This document shows, in pieces, positions 46,525 through 58,917 of a stretch of 64,000 nt of DNA (position 1 is its first letter; each line of letters opens with the position of its first letter). The translations under genes and the position numbers were made by a program. The stretch comes from Eumeta japonica. Taxonomy: Eukaryota; Arthropoda; Insecta; Lepidoptera; Psychidae. The stretch covers positions 620,001-684,000 of the forward strand of contig BGZK01000016.1 of NCBI GenBank assembly GCA_005406025.1, in the 5' to 3' direction. The notes under the pieces are model-generated. The model made no database searches. It saw nothing but the letters and a program-made list of their open reading frames with translations, and was not told the origin of the DNA.

Positions 46525-48720
46525 GTAAACACCTCACCTGTACTTTTACGTTACGTCAACTTCGACTCGTTCGCCGCGATGTACCACTTTCATACATCAT
46601 TCCTCAAAAATATGTACGTGATCTATTTTTGTTATAATCGTTTTGTTTTCAAATACGAGTCCGATTATATAGAGAGAGATAATTTCAAGGACTTTGTCAG
46701 GGCAATCCTAAAGAGATAGGAGTTTCTACATGGTTATAAAATTATATGATAGCCTGACGACTAATCGTATCTTATTCTTTTATAGATTTAACATTTCGTT
46801 CGTTTGCTGGTCATATAGGATTACGTATACAAAAAGTTGAACAACCCTCGTAGCGTTACTTCAATGAGTGTTCATCTGTGAGTAACGAAAACGACCGTGT
46901 TTGCTCCGCAGTCGCTGTCGCTATCGATTTAAAATTTAACACAATTGTAGAAAATATTTGCCTTCTTGTATCCATTATGATATAATATCTGGCTCTATTA
47001 AATGCTATTTGTTGGTAAACGCGTCACAAGAAAACGGCTGCATCGACTTATCTATTTTTTTCTTAAATGTTCATAATGGCTTGAGTAAGGTTTTTAAGGA
47101 AACGAAAATTGAAAAAGGAAAATGTTTGGGAGAACTATTGCCGATAGGTCCGACTTTTTGTATTATTAGAAAAGGATAATAAGAGTCCATATTTTTATAA
47201 TTTATAACGAAAATACTTAAATTAATGTTGATATCGTTTTTTGGCAACATCGTTTGTAAATAATATGACCATTAAGGTGTTGTTATTTACAAACAATGAT
47301 AGTATGATTCCATAAATACTCATTTGAGAGCAATCACCTTCACATGTTTGTTTAACGGCCCGAACCTACAGCAGGCGTTTGCGTTTTTATTAGTCGTAAC
47401 GAGCTCTTACGGATATTAGGTGTGCGCGCACGTAATTAAGTACATAAAAGATATGATAAACGTGCAACGTCTACACGGTGCAAGTGTTAAAGCGGCTATT
47501 TAGCTGTATTGTAGTAAAATAAATACAACGAGGACACCGGCAGAGGCGACAGACAGCAAGACGGTCGTGTCGGTGAACTCGACGTCTTTGCGTAGGCGAC
47601 AATAACAGGGATTTACAGCGCGACTTTCTCTCGATTTAGACAGAGCGAATGCAATCCACTTAATACGGCCTGCAGACCCTCATTGCTCACTCTCCCGTAC
47701 TAGTTTATCTTAATTGTGGTTTCGATTCAGTACTCATGTGCGTGTACATTATTAGGTTGTAACTTAGATATTTTTTAATATAGTACTAATATTATTGATA
47801 TGTATAATATTGATGTGTGTGTGGTATATATGTGTATGTGTGTATGCTCCCTATGGACTTCAAAATGGCTTAATCGATCTTAATACAATTTTCAAGAAAT
47901 CTTCAGGTTAGCCCAGCGAGCGATTCTGTGTAGGTTTTTACCGAATGGATTAACAGATTTTTATTTTTGTCATTTGCGTGTCATATTTTCTTTACAAATT
48001 CATACAAAATTAGATTATGCATTTCTATTTTTCACCGATTTTGAACATTCATAATTACAAGTATTGTTAGCGATCAAAGCAACAATTTTTTTTATTATCT
48101 GGTGATTTTTCTCATATTTTCTCTACAAATTCATAGAAAATGAGATTGTTTCTATTTTCTTCGATTTATGAACAATCACAGTTTAAAAAATTGTAGCGAC
48201 CTAATCAGCATTTTTTATTGTTTTTTTTTTTACATATTTACTTTTTATGTGTAGGGCAAATCTGACACACATTTGCCTTACAAATTAACATATTGTTTTT
48301 TTTGGTGTAACAAAGAACTGTGCAGTAAAGTACTACGCACTAATCTCAGCCGCTGTGACGTGAGTCAGCGAAACGTCGCAGTGGCGCAAAATAGGAACGC
48401 GGGAAGAAGAAAGGCTCGAAGTGCGCTGAACCTGCGCATTGCATCATTCGCAAACAATCGGACCAGCGAGTTTGGTGCGTTATGTACCCATAGGTGTCTG
48501 CTAAAACTTCGCACTCGGCCGCCCCATCTAGCTATCAGAAATCATCTGACTATAGGTACTTAATGCTGTGCGTGCAAAGCCGGGAAGTGTAGCAAATTTA
48601 TTATCAAAAATTATATTGTTCCATGCCAAAGACGATCACCCCTTATTGATGTATTTTATTTTAAAACAATGGTAATATTTTTTCCACCAGAAAAAAGTTA
48701 TTGTTTGATCAGGTTTGAAT

Positions 48721-48965
48721 CATCACCTCGCCCCTTTTAAACCACTCCACTCTCTCACAACTTTTCTATTTCACGTAGATGCCCCGCCCTTAAGCCGTTC
48801 GTGCGGGCCCGTGCGACCTCGGGACTGCCAACGACCACTGTTGCCGTTGCCCATTACCTAAGTTAAAAACTCATCGGCCAAATCGTCCGCGGTCAGGATC
48901 GAACCCTCCACTTCCAAGTTTAGAGGCCCGCTTTTAACCATTGAACCACAATCGCATCTGAAGGA
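48721..48965 (-). repeat. tRNA-derived SINE-like element
   Basis: On the minus strand, 48958-48885 has a pol III A-box-like word (TGGTTCAATGGTTAAAAGC) and a good B box (GGTTCGATCC at 48905-48896), about 40 bases apart. The stems do not form an intact tRNA, so a SINE head is more likely than a tRNA gene. The body (48721-48884) is GC-richer than its flanks. The limits of the body are uncertain. Confidence 0.5.
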
Positions 48966-51900
48966 CTTGAGGTATAAAACGAAATATTATTTCGACGAAT
49001 TAGTAATTTTCTGTATGCACACTATATAAATAGTGTACCTACAGATGTTACGGTCCCGGGAGATATTGTAATAAAGTTTTTGCAATACCTATTGTTTCGA
49101 TGTCGTACTCATCAGGTTTAAACTATGGTTTACAATATAGCGCGAGTCGTATAGGTGCACAAATTTCATTAGATTATTTACGATTACACGTATGGTATCG
49201 GTTTGTTTTCTATTCACTCTTTGTGGTACGAGTACCTGGTTTAAAATAACATCTACAAACTGTATCGCTCAACCGAAACTCGACTGCGTGCACAATTTAA
49301 CGATCCATAATTTGTTGCATCGATCGAGAATCTAAGTTGTATGTTCTCGAAGTGTCGTACTCCATTCGTTTCGGTTTGACGATAGGTGGCGCGTTCCTGC
49401 GCTAGGCGTTCGGGTGCTCCGGTCGGACGTCATTTTTCCACTATAAAACATTCATTTTTTGGGAATAAATGATTTTGCACAATCGTTACGTCGGACGTAC
49501 ATCTTAGTCATATTACCCGTTCACGCTGTCGTTCATCACCGTGACGCCGGTAGACCGCCGTCACCCCGCGGTCAGCGTCCGGGCGGCGCGTCGCCGACGG
49601 GTAGACGAGCGGACGACGCCGATGATCCGGTGCTTCGCCTACTCGCGCGGCGGTATCGCGCGCTACACGACGCGGATACCCGCGGCATACACGTGACTGA
49701 TGTTGACAATTTGCCAACGTCCGCGCCTCGGCGCGCGCCGTCCTCAAAAAATATCGCAGGCTCCGGCGCGCACTCCTCCCACCTCGTAGTATCTCACGGT
49801 TTCGAAACCTCAGCGTATTTAGCGAACGCTAGAGATGGGCGTTGGCAAATGTGTGAGATAAGCCTTGGGGTTGCAAACCTAACGTTCGCGGTGTATTCCG
49901 TTGTGATAATAACGAACTATTACTGGCCATTACATAGCCATGTTAACGAATAATTGCTAGCCATCCCTCTTTTAAATAGAAAGGAGTAGTAAAAGTATTA
50001 CAAACAAAAAAATGTACATATATTTTTTTAGCACTTCTTAATTCAAGGATGGCTAAGCGAACGGCTGATGGCTTTAAAATTTTCATCTGTATATTTATTT
50101 GATCTAATATTGATATAAGCTTTAGTATAACATCGTGTCGTTACGCTGCATTGCATCCGCTTTGCGAGAGTATGGCAATAGTCAGTTCAGAATTGTCAAA
50201 GTAGACAACATCGTCTGACAGTGCAGTGACATTATAATAAAATTAATGTAGCATTGCTGTAAAATTAGCGGTCAATGCAAAACGGAAACAACGAACCTGG
50301 TCCCAGGCGGGGCCTTGACCCTGATCAAGGTACACGGTGATAGCGGGAGTAGAATTGGAATAGTATTAGGCCTCGGTATGAGATGACTATAGAACATATA
50401 AAGATCTTTATTTAATATTTAATCGAAAAACTCTACGGGCAAAACTGATAGAAATATACATGACTTTTACATAAGGCGAACCAGTCGCACCACAACTTAT
50501 TCCTCACTAGCCGTGCCCGTGGCTCCGCTCACCCGGACTACAGAATTCTTATTTTAGGTTTCTTTTTTTATCTTTGTGTTTTATCTTATTTTGTATTTTT
50601 TTTGTAACTTGATAAAATGTATTTTATTCATATCAAGGCCTCTTTGTGTACAACCTTCCTCGTTTATTTAATGCGCGCAATCCACTCACTTCCCACCGTC
50701 GACGCTTTATGTATTTCAAAGACAAAAATGCTTATTGTGGATCGTCCGTAAAAGATACTCACATATTATTGCGGACTTTTTTGTAGGTCTTTTTAAGATC
50801 TACAATTACATAACGCATTAATATTAACACACATATATCTCTTATGGTTTAGTCAGCCAAAGCCACTCCAGCACCCCATAAGCGTCTTTTTTCCAACTCG
50901 ATTCGCCACTATCGTCATCGCTTATTTCGAATGTTACTTTATATAACAAAATACTTCGTATAACTTAGCCAGATAACATAAATAAACATCTAATTAAAAG
51001 AAACATCAAATCGGATTAGTGGTTATCGTCTGAAAATGATGTAAAGGGATAGACACACGGAAAGACGTATAATTTTATAATATTTATCGATGTAAACTTT
51101 TATATTTATATCATTTAATATTCTTTTTTACACTCTTTTTTTATTTGCTGTATATTGTATCAATTGTATGTTGTAGAAAATTACATTTAAAGACGGTAAC
51201 AATGTAATCCTGTTCATTTTCTCAATTAATACTGAACATTAGCAAGTCGTTAAAAATGAATGTATATGAACTTCTCAATAAATATCGTTGATATATCAAT
51301 AAATTAGTGAATGGTCAACGAAAAAAAATCATATTGTAGTTTTTATCGATAAAATACACTTAGGTAGAAGATTAACATAAAACTGTTTTATTTGTGTACA
51401 AAATTAGAATAAAGCAAACGCTAAATGTTATAGGAAGCTTGCCATAATACAACATTGAACACAGCATTCAGATCGGTTAAGTCGTTTCTGCGATTAGCGT
51501 GCACAAACGCATAGAGAAAATTTTTAGAACCTATTTTTTTGACCTCTGTAAAATAAATACAACGTGTATAAATTGTATTTTTGAAACAATATTTAATGTT
51601 TACGGCTGGTTTCCAATTTTATTGTATGTATAGATTTTACAATTTGTTGTAGCAATTTAATTAATTATTATTGTTAAATAGATTTGCAGAAGTTTCTATA
51701 TTTTGAACTGATCATTTGAAGGTGCTACATTTTTGGAAATATTCTTATTTTGTTCCCGTTCTCATTACATGTTTTATTTTTAACTTTTTAAATTAGTGCA
51801 CTGTAAAAGGAATATAGACTTAAAAAAGTTTTCTCGATAGAACTAAATTTTAAAACTGACCTTGATAATTTACCTTTTTGGCTGTTATTCGCCATCGCGT

Positions 51901-53090
51901 CGCTAACCGATTGTTCTGTATTTTTTTTTCAGGATATTGGTATTAACAATTTCCGATAAATAAATAAAACACTGTTTTCCTTATTACTTAGTGTCATTTT
52001 CTTTTGAATGAATTTTATATTGAGTGCCGCTTACGTCTTTTACTTTGAGTCCACGCGTACTACTGCGTGGTGTTTTGTGTGCGCTGGTTGTAGCAGTCTT
52101 ACTCGCTCACTCGTCGGCCAAGTGCCCTTCACCGGCGATGAGGATGCGCGCGGACACCTCCGCGTCTCCTCGCGGTATCGCTTTAATGTCTTCCTGCGCA
52201 CGCAAAGGTCGTATAGTATAGGCTGCAGCACTGGTGATCGAGCTTACAGTACGTTACCTTAAAATCAAAACGTTACGGATTCGATCCCTGATCATTTGCT
52301 ATAAGATCTATGAGTTCTTAAATTAACTAAAATCCTCGCTTTTAGCCTCGGACGTCGCCATTACTTTGTTGCTCTCGACCGTTATGTACTCGACTGTCGA
52401 GGGCTCGAGGTCTAAGCCCTTCAATATGATATAAAATGACTGTCGAGCGGTAGGCGCCTGCACAACGTCAAAGTCTGGACTCTTATAATCATATACTAGC
52501 TAAAGCTGGTCTATTATTATAAAAGTCGAGCTGAACGAAAGTGGCGCAGATGTGTAGCCGCGCGCCTGACCGCGGCGCCCCGGCGCGGCCAGCGACACGC
52601 CGCCACGTCACGCCATTCGTCGGGGCTTAATCGGTCGCGGTGCGGGCGCTCGGCTGCGGCCGGGACGTTGTATTTCACATTTTAAACGTGGTGTCGTGTG
52701 TCAAACGATACCGATGAAGCAAATTTCTTTTTTGTTTTAAACAAACGTTAATACTTAAGTATCTATCGTGTGACATTGCTTTGCATCTGATGTGTATGTA
52801 CTTACGGGGTCCTATAAACCCCACATAGCATGATCGTACTGAAATAACATGATACCACGATCAAATAACACGCACTACGATAATCGAATCGGTTTGTGTT
52901 TATGTTCGATATTAAAACTACGATTTAGCTCCTGATTTTAATAATTATCGATTAGAAACGGTGACCACACTGACCCATCCAACGTGGACGACAAAACACC
53001 GGCGGAGCAGCGGAGTGCCGCCGCCCGCTCCTGTCGGCCGCGGCCGGCGCGCTTTTGCGGGCGCATGTACAACCACTTCTCTCCGCAAAG
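48966..53090. other. Non-coding stretch with CpG islands
   Basis: GC-rich islands lie at 49545-49775, 52555-52675 and 52985-53090. The 164-codon frame at 49459-49953 is a by-product of the first island. At 50505-50545, TAGCCGTGCCCGTGGCTCCG resembles the edge of a widespread insect repeat (low confidence). At 51933 a strong acceptor is followed by eight codons, a stop and AATAAA. At 52276-52289 a B-box-like GGATTCGATCCC hints at another decayed SINE. Confidence 0.45.
52050..52221 (+). other. Exon-like block with signal-peptide-like sequence
   Basis: After an acceptor-like TTTTACTTTGAG, one frame reads PRVLLRGVLCALVVAVLLAH then SSA and KCPSP, a hydrophobic core with a plausible signal-peptidase site. 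It continues with two further cysteines and a stop at 52219-52221. There is no ATG in this frame, so a start would have to come from an upstream exon. Third positions are GC-biased, but so is the local DNA. No family is recognised. Confidence 0.25.
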
Positions 53091-53276
53091 GCGGCCACGC
53101 GTAGCCGGAATTCCGTTTCGGAATTTCGATTCGACATTCGAATTGGAGAAAAACTTCGAACGGAAAACTACTACATGCATTCGGTTGGTCCGTAGATTTG
53201 TATGGACTTGCTGCAATCACGAATCGACATTGAAAATCGAAATTCCGCAACGGAATTCGAACTACGTGTGTGGCCG
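53091..53276. repeat. Short inverted-repeat unit (MITE-like) next to hAT 2
   Basis: The arms of about 50-55 bases, 53091-53139 and 53221-53276, are near-complementary: GCGGCCAC outside, GGAATTCCGTTxCGGAATTTCGAT inside. The spacer is about 80 bases. A target duplication was not identified. The hAT element begins 7 bases beyond the right arm. Confidence 0.6.
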
Positions 53277-53283
53277 CTCTTAG

Positions 53284-55882
53284 CAGGGCCGCGCCGCCCC
53301 TGTGTGCGAAGTGTGCGGCGCACACAGGCGCCGTGACAATAGGGGCGCCGCTATCGAAATTATTTTTGTTACCCTTACACAACAACATATTTCTTTGTAG
53401 TGGAGCATTAAATGAAGTTTTAAATGCTACTTTGATCCAGTATCTAACAGAAAATCCGATTAAACAAATTAAACAGTATAATTTTCCGCGTGATCTTCGG
53501 GGCGAAAATTTTCCGAGTATTGTTACGAAAATCATTTACGAAACGGTGAAAAGTATCACAAAGAGTGGCTGCTTATTCAGTGTCCAAAATGCTGTTTATT
53601 GCTTCTGTTGCAAGCTATTTAAATCGAAACATAAATATAAATTCTGCGTGGGAGTTAGTGATTCGCAACATCTAGCTTTGTATTGCAGCGGTCATGAGAA
53701 AAGTTCTGCTCATTTCAATAATTATAAAAAATGGACAGATTTGTGTCACACTCTTAAAAATATAAACACTATTGATAGTATACAACAAAAACTTTTAGAG
53801 GTTGAAAAGCAGCGCTGGTACGATGTAATCAAAAGAATAATATATGTGGTCCAATATCTAAGTACACGAAATATGGCCTTTCGTGGTCAAAGCAAAACAT
53901 TATACGATCGTAACAATGGTAATTTTTTAAAATTCATTGAAATGTTAGGAAAATTCGATCTTTCAATGACTGAACGCATACGACGCGTAACGAATGATTC
54001 GGGTTTCAAAAATATGCCGACTTATCTTAGAGATAAGATCCAAAATGAAATCATTTACATACTCGGTAACCAAATTCAACAATTTATTTTAAATTTATGT
54101 AAAATTAATAAATATTTTCACAAATACTGGATTGTACTTCTGACGTTCCACACGTAGAGCAAATTAGTATTTTAATAAGATTTGTCAATTTTAACACAGA
54201 AGCTATAAAATTAGAAATAAGAGAGCATTTCCTAGCCTTCTGTCCAATTATATTATCTATACAACTGGCGCTGGCTTAATGTCACTTATAATAGAATAAC
54301 TAGACAAAATTAATTTGGACATAAACAACTTAAGGGGACAGGGCTATAATAATGGATCAAATATGCGCGGTAAGAAAATGGTCTGCAAAAAAGATTGCTG
54401 GATCTAAATCCCCGCGCTTTCTGTGTACCGTGAGCTAGCCACAGTTTAAATTTGATAATAAACGACGCTGCCAATCTCAACCATCATACAACTGGATTTT
54501 ATAGTATTGTGCAATAATTATATAAATATTTTTCGTCCTCTACCAAAAGATGGGACTTATTAAAAAAATATGTCATAAATGTAACCATAAAACCATTGTC
54601 CGAAACAAGATGGTCAAGCAGAATAGATGCAATCAAACCACTGTTTACAAATTTACCAGAAATTTATGGTGCATTACAAGAAATATCAAATGGTGTATCA
54701 TATGATCAGAAGGCAAAATATGACGCTAAATGTCTAGCAGAAAAAATATGCTCCTTGTCATTCATTTGTTCACTAAATATATGGCATATAATATTGACAA
54801 AAATAAATTTTGTGAGCAAAATTCTGCAGTCCATCGATGTGAATATACAAATTGCTTTAGTTGCTTTAACGGAATTATAAAAGTTTTTGATAAAAATTAG
54901 ACCCGACGCAATTTTTCAAGAAATTGTAAATGATGCCATGAAAATTGCCTCAAAATTCAGATGTCGAGGCTGAATTTGAAACTTCCAGATCCAGACCCCT
55001 AAGACGTCGTAAGACTCCAAAGAGTTTTGATTATGAACACGAAGACCACACTATAAATGATGCGAAAATCGCTTTTATAATTAATGTATTTTTTATATAT
55101 TGGATTAACCTTTATCCTCCGTAGACAAAAGATTAAATTTATTGAATAATCAAAATGACGTGTTTAATTTTTTTTAAACTAAGTGATGACCAAGAACAGT
55201 CAATTAAAATTAGCTGTCACTTTATCAGGAAAAACTTACAGCAAATTATTGACATTAACACCGATGATTTGTGTGAAGAAATTATGTCATGTCAGTCTTT
55301 TTCAAAAATTAAATAATGATGTGGCGAAAATTCTCGAATTTATATATTTAAACAATTTGACAGCTGTATGCCCTAACATCACAATAGCATTACGAATTTC
55401 GCTAACTATGCCAGTTACCGTAGCAAGCGCGGAAAGGTCCTTTTAAATTAAAACTAATAAAAATTACCTGCGTTCAACAATGAGTCAAGAAAGATTAACA
55501 AATTTAGCAACAATATCCATAGAGGAAGCCATATTAGACCATACAGACATACACGAAACTGTTAAAGATTTCGCAAACAAAAAAGCTAGAAGAGTGGAAA
55601 TAATATAATTTAAATATGTTTATTACACATTTTAGACTATTGTTTAAATAAAGTATGTAAAAAATTAATTCACGTTTTATTTTTCGCAGTAATTGGCAAG
55701 CGGAAACGAACTGGTTTTACCTATTTAGGAAAATATTATCTAATTATATAAAACTAGAGAACATTTATTTTGGTCAAAGTTAACAAATAAGTAATAAAAA
55801 TTAGTCGAAATATTAAGATTCGTGGAAAAATAGGCGCTTCATAGGTTTCGCACACAGGCGCTGTGGGGTCGGCGCGGCCCTG
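53284..55882 (+). mobile_element. hAT transposon 2 (nearly full length, inactive)
   Basis: The 2599-bp element lies between a perfect 8-bp duplication GCTCTTAG (53276-53283 and 55883-55890). Its terminal inverted repeats start CAGGGCCGCGCCG, and the subterminal word TGTGTGCGAA is also mirrored. The content is a zinc-finger MYM-type 1-like hAT transposase with frameshifts. It is a different family from hAT 1, because the ends and protein differ. Confidence 0.93.
53362..55608 (+). pseudogene. hAT/ZMYM1-like transposase, broken by frameshifts
   Basis: The first open block (to 54157) runs from a TTF-type zinc-finger-like region (NAVYCFCCKLF) through the DUF4371 domain (HEKSSAHFNNYKKWTDL, RWYDVIKRIIYVVQYL, NMAFRG, NGNFLKFIEMLGKFDLSM). 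After shifts, 54180-54420 carries LRGQGYNNGSNMRG, where hAT families have RGQGYDNxxNM. The catalytic Asp reads Asn. The block at 54596-54880 starts SETRWSSRIDAIKPL. The C-terminal dimerisation region at 55350-55608 has TMPVTVASAERSF, then MSQERLTNLATISIEE and a stop. The exact start is not clear. Multiple frame changes and the D-to-N change mean no active enzyme. Confidence 0.85.
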
Positions 55883-55890
55883 GCTCTTAG

Positions 55891-58546
55891 ATTCGTTTTT
55901 CGACAACATCGCCCTTTGCAGCCGCCATTCATTTCGACACACGTTTTCACTTAAGAATGTTGACGTCCTTATACAATAATAAATTAAGTGATGTCCCAGA
56001 TAGTAAGCGGTAACTTGAATTGATAGTTCCAGTATATTGAAAATTTTACCGTTTTAAATGAATGACGGCCAATAAATATTTTCTTTTACGCTTACTCGTT
56101 CGAGAGTGGTCTTAAAAGAATCAAAAGGTCGGGTCGCCGACGCGCGGCCGCCCGCGTCCGAAGTTTGTGCATTTAGCTATTTTAGCTACACACGAGCGCG
56201 CCTCCGCCGGCACCGCGCCGGGCTCTCGCCACCGACTCCCCGGAGCCGAAGTCTCTCGACGTAATATTGAAAATTGAATAGGAAAACAGTTTAATCGAGT
56301 CGCTGTTTAAGTTACAAAATTACGGATTTTCGGGAAAACGTTAAAATTGATAATAAAGTTTTTTCCTCCCGCATCCTTATTGTGGAAACTTCGTTGCACG
56401 GTTTTGGCTCACACTTCATTATTTGTTTTTGTTATTTTAACTCATATTCGAGTCCAAGTTAAATATCAATAAATCCAATAATAATATGATAAATAATCGA
56501 TCGATTAAATTTATACCTTATTTATATTTTGATACATATAGAAAATACCATATATAAATACCACCGTCAAAAACATTTAAACACCGATGACGTGAAGTAT
56601 AGCAGTGAACATATAATTATTGTGGTTTATCAAATTTGACAAAATTTTCACATTTCACGAAGGGTCGACGACGGCCACACACAAATTTGAAGTGAATGCC
56701 TTTACCGCAAATATGTTTTAATGAACAAGTATTTTACCGGAAAATCTTTCTCTATGTGGGAATTTATGTACCGATAGTTTACCGCGAGCCGCGGCGTGCA
56801 GGACAAAAATTCTTAAAGCGTTCCACCTTTTCCTGGTATTTAATAACGTCGAGAGCTCGCGGCGCGTCACCGCTCGCTCCGGCCCCGGGCCGCGCCGTCT
56901 AGTGACGATTTTCCAGTTGCCATGCCCGTGTAATCGCCGCGCTGGACATCGCGGTAGTCCGCCCGTCTCTAAAAACATCTTTTGTGTCTGTGAACTTTCC
57001 TGATGTGCGTTGTTCATATCGTTTAAGTTATGCGGAAGTGATGTATCGAATAATTGTTTTTCTCAGGTAGGTCTGAAAAAAAAATGTAACTGTTAAAGTA
57101 AACTCGCAATAACAAATTGAAAATTATCGATTTAAATCTCCAATGAATAAAATACATATACTTTATCGAATAAAATCCAATTATAATAGTTTTTTGTATG
57201 CGTTCGATATAACATTTAGTTTTTTATACACTTCTAAAAGGAGGAAGTTTTCAAATTGACTTGCATGTTTTTTTTTCTCTCTCAATTTAAGTTATTCATT
57301 GTCTGCTAGTATGTCAATTATTATAATATTTTAAGTGACATCATATCAAACCTTAAGGATCATTATTATACATTTGTATCCTGACATATCATAAATACCA
57401 CGTGTCCGTGTATCTGGCAACTCAAAAATCGCTACTTCGGCATACATAATCCTTTTTTTAATATGGAAGTACTCTGGCCAAGTTTTAGTCTACACTAACT
57501 TTTTCCGTGACCTCTCTTGGGTGAACATAAAAACGTTTCTTCCTTTTTTTTTTTAAACCTGTTCTATGTCGGTAACAAAAATCTTTATGAGATGATCAAC
57601 GTCAGCACAAGCTCGGAACTGGAATGAGGATCGAGCGCAGGAGTGAGGTCATTTCATAATAAAATAATTTATCGGTAATACATACGTTTTCGGTGTGAGA
57701 GCATACAGTCGCTTGGGGGCTGTGACCGGGGTCGTGATAACGGCGTGATCGATCGATGTAAAGGACGAAGAAATTCATTCTACGTGTACGTTCATAAACG
57801 GAAAATTACCTCGAGTCACGTCATTTATTTAATAACTGATTTCTAGCTTATCGTTTAATATAGAAAGTCGGGAGACTCATGATTTTTTTTTGTATATAGT
57901 AAGATACAATTTAAATTGCGTGCTGAAACGCGCAACCACTTTATCGCAAACGTTCAGAAGTTAAATCGTTTCAATTTTCTTTAGTTCTAGTTTTCTGTAT
58001 TTGTTTGCGTTCTTTAACATAAATTACTAATATACAAAATGCATATGAATATATACATTTTAAACTTAGTATAAATTTAATGTTATTTTTCTTGATAAGC
58101 ACCGACATAAACATTCCTACCGCAGCGAACATAATATTATTCGAGTTGATTGAATGAGTGTAACGGAAATATTGAATTAGATTGAATAGCGTATTAAAGA
58201 GTGTCCTCCGCCGGCGGGGCCGGAGTCGGGACTCCTCTGACTCGGCGCCTGATCGATCAAAGCGAAAATGAACTCCGCCGCGCGTCCGCGGTGGATATTG
58301 CCCGCCGCTTTCGCTTAGTTCTCAACCTTAAATCGAGTAACTTTCTAGAGTTCTAGACTCAAACTTGGGCATTTTCGAACAGCATTACGCACTGTCGCGT
58401 GACAACACGACATCTTTTTGTAAAATATCAGGCATATTTTCAGGTCATCGCTTAAGAAATTTCCTTTCTTCTGATTTCACCTCGTTACGCGATCCACTTC
58501 TTCATATTTATGGCCATCGGCGATAGTTTGTTAACGGCCCGCCGGT
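55891..58546. other. Non-coding stretch with CpG islands and a possible recursive splice site
   Basis: CpG-rich islands lie at 56135-56250, 56855-56960 and 58200-58310. At 57066/57067 an acceptor abuts a donor. The rest is AT-rich with poly-T runs (57260-57290, 57540-57556). No gene supported. Confidence 0.5.
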
Positions 58547-58917
58547 TCATAGCTTTATAAATCCTTTTTTGTCGCTTATAAATTTAGAATCACCTACGGA
58601 AATTGTTTTGCCGTCTAGAAGAACGCTCTGCAAACTCAAAATTGGTTTCGGATAGCCGTTAAGCTTCAAATCAATTTTTTGATTATAGTATAAATAGTTG
58701 CTAACACTGAAAAAAACGAGGATTTATTTTGCAAACGCAAATCTCACGGTACTATAACGACTATCGCTTAGGCTCACGCCCACTGACGTCGCTACTGGAT
58801 GCATTTCTCGAAACATTCAAACCACACACAATCGCCGATGAGTCCGTCGTGTCGGCATTCGTCGAAGCATACTGCTGCACCGAAACAAATAAAAAGCAGC
58901 ACCAGCCGTTTTTCCAT
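58547..58917 (-). CDS. Candidate small secreted cysteine-rich protein, two exons
   Basis: An ATG at 58917 in good context (GCGAAGATGG) starts MEKRLVLLFICFGAAVCF, a compact signal-peptide-like stretch. A tail with four cysteines at positions 21, 30, 35 and 39 follows (DECRHDGL, then GDCVWFECFEKC). The frame meets a stop at 58792. If the splice donor GTAGCG just before that stop is used, the acceptor TCGTTTTTTTCAG about 90 bases on joins in phase to a second block (58706-58547). That block is open for 52 codons with no cysteine: KIDLKLNGYPKPILSLQS, then LLDGKTISVGDSKFIS, then a TGA. The donor is weak. Without splicing, the first exon alone gives 41 residues and has AATAAA at 58728-58723. No known family is recognised. 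A CpG-rich island lies immediately upstream, where a promoter or 5' exon would sit. Confidence 0.35.

Larger units (their letters stand above)
44997..48720. other. Non-coding stretch with palindromes, microsatellite and an exon-like block
   Basis: No recognised gene. A near-perfect palindrome lies at 46053-46095, a hairpin with 12-bp core arms at 47249-47300, and a TG/TATG microsatellite at 47811-47846. Around 45120-45240 a pyrimidine-rich run repeats short words like CGATC, CCCGATC and GGTCTC, possibly an old satellite-like patch. The open block 46402-46524 is listed separately. Confidence 0.5.

Noticed and set aside
49459..49953. 164-codon plus-strand frame
   Set aside because: Driven by a CpG-rich island; the antisense strand is open too, and no domain or plausible splice sites are seen.
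50505..50545. TAGCCGTGCCCGTGGCTCCG as the edge of a known insect repeat
   Set aside because: The resemblance rests on memory and only about 40 bases, so it is noted in the region entry but not called as an element.
52200..52292. Second SINE-like head with GGATTCGATCCC
   Set aside because: Only the B box is convincing. A-box spacing and arms are poor.
52945..53535. 196-codon minus-strand frame
   Set aside because: It runs antisense through the inverted-repeat unit and the hAT 2 terminal region, so it is a shadow.
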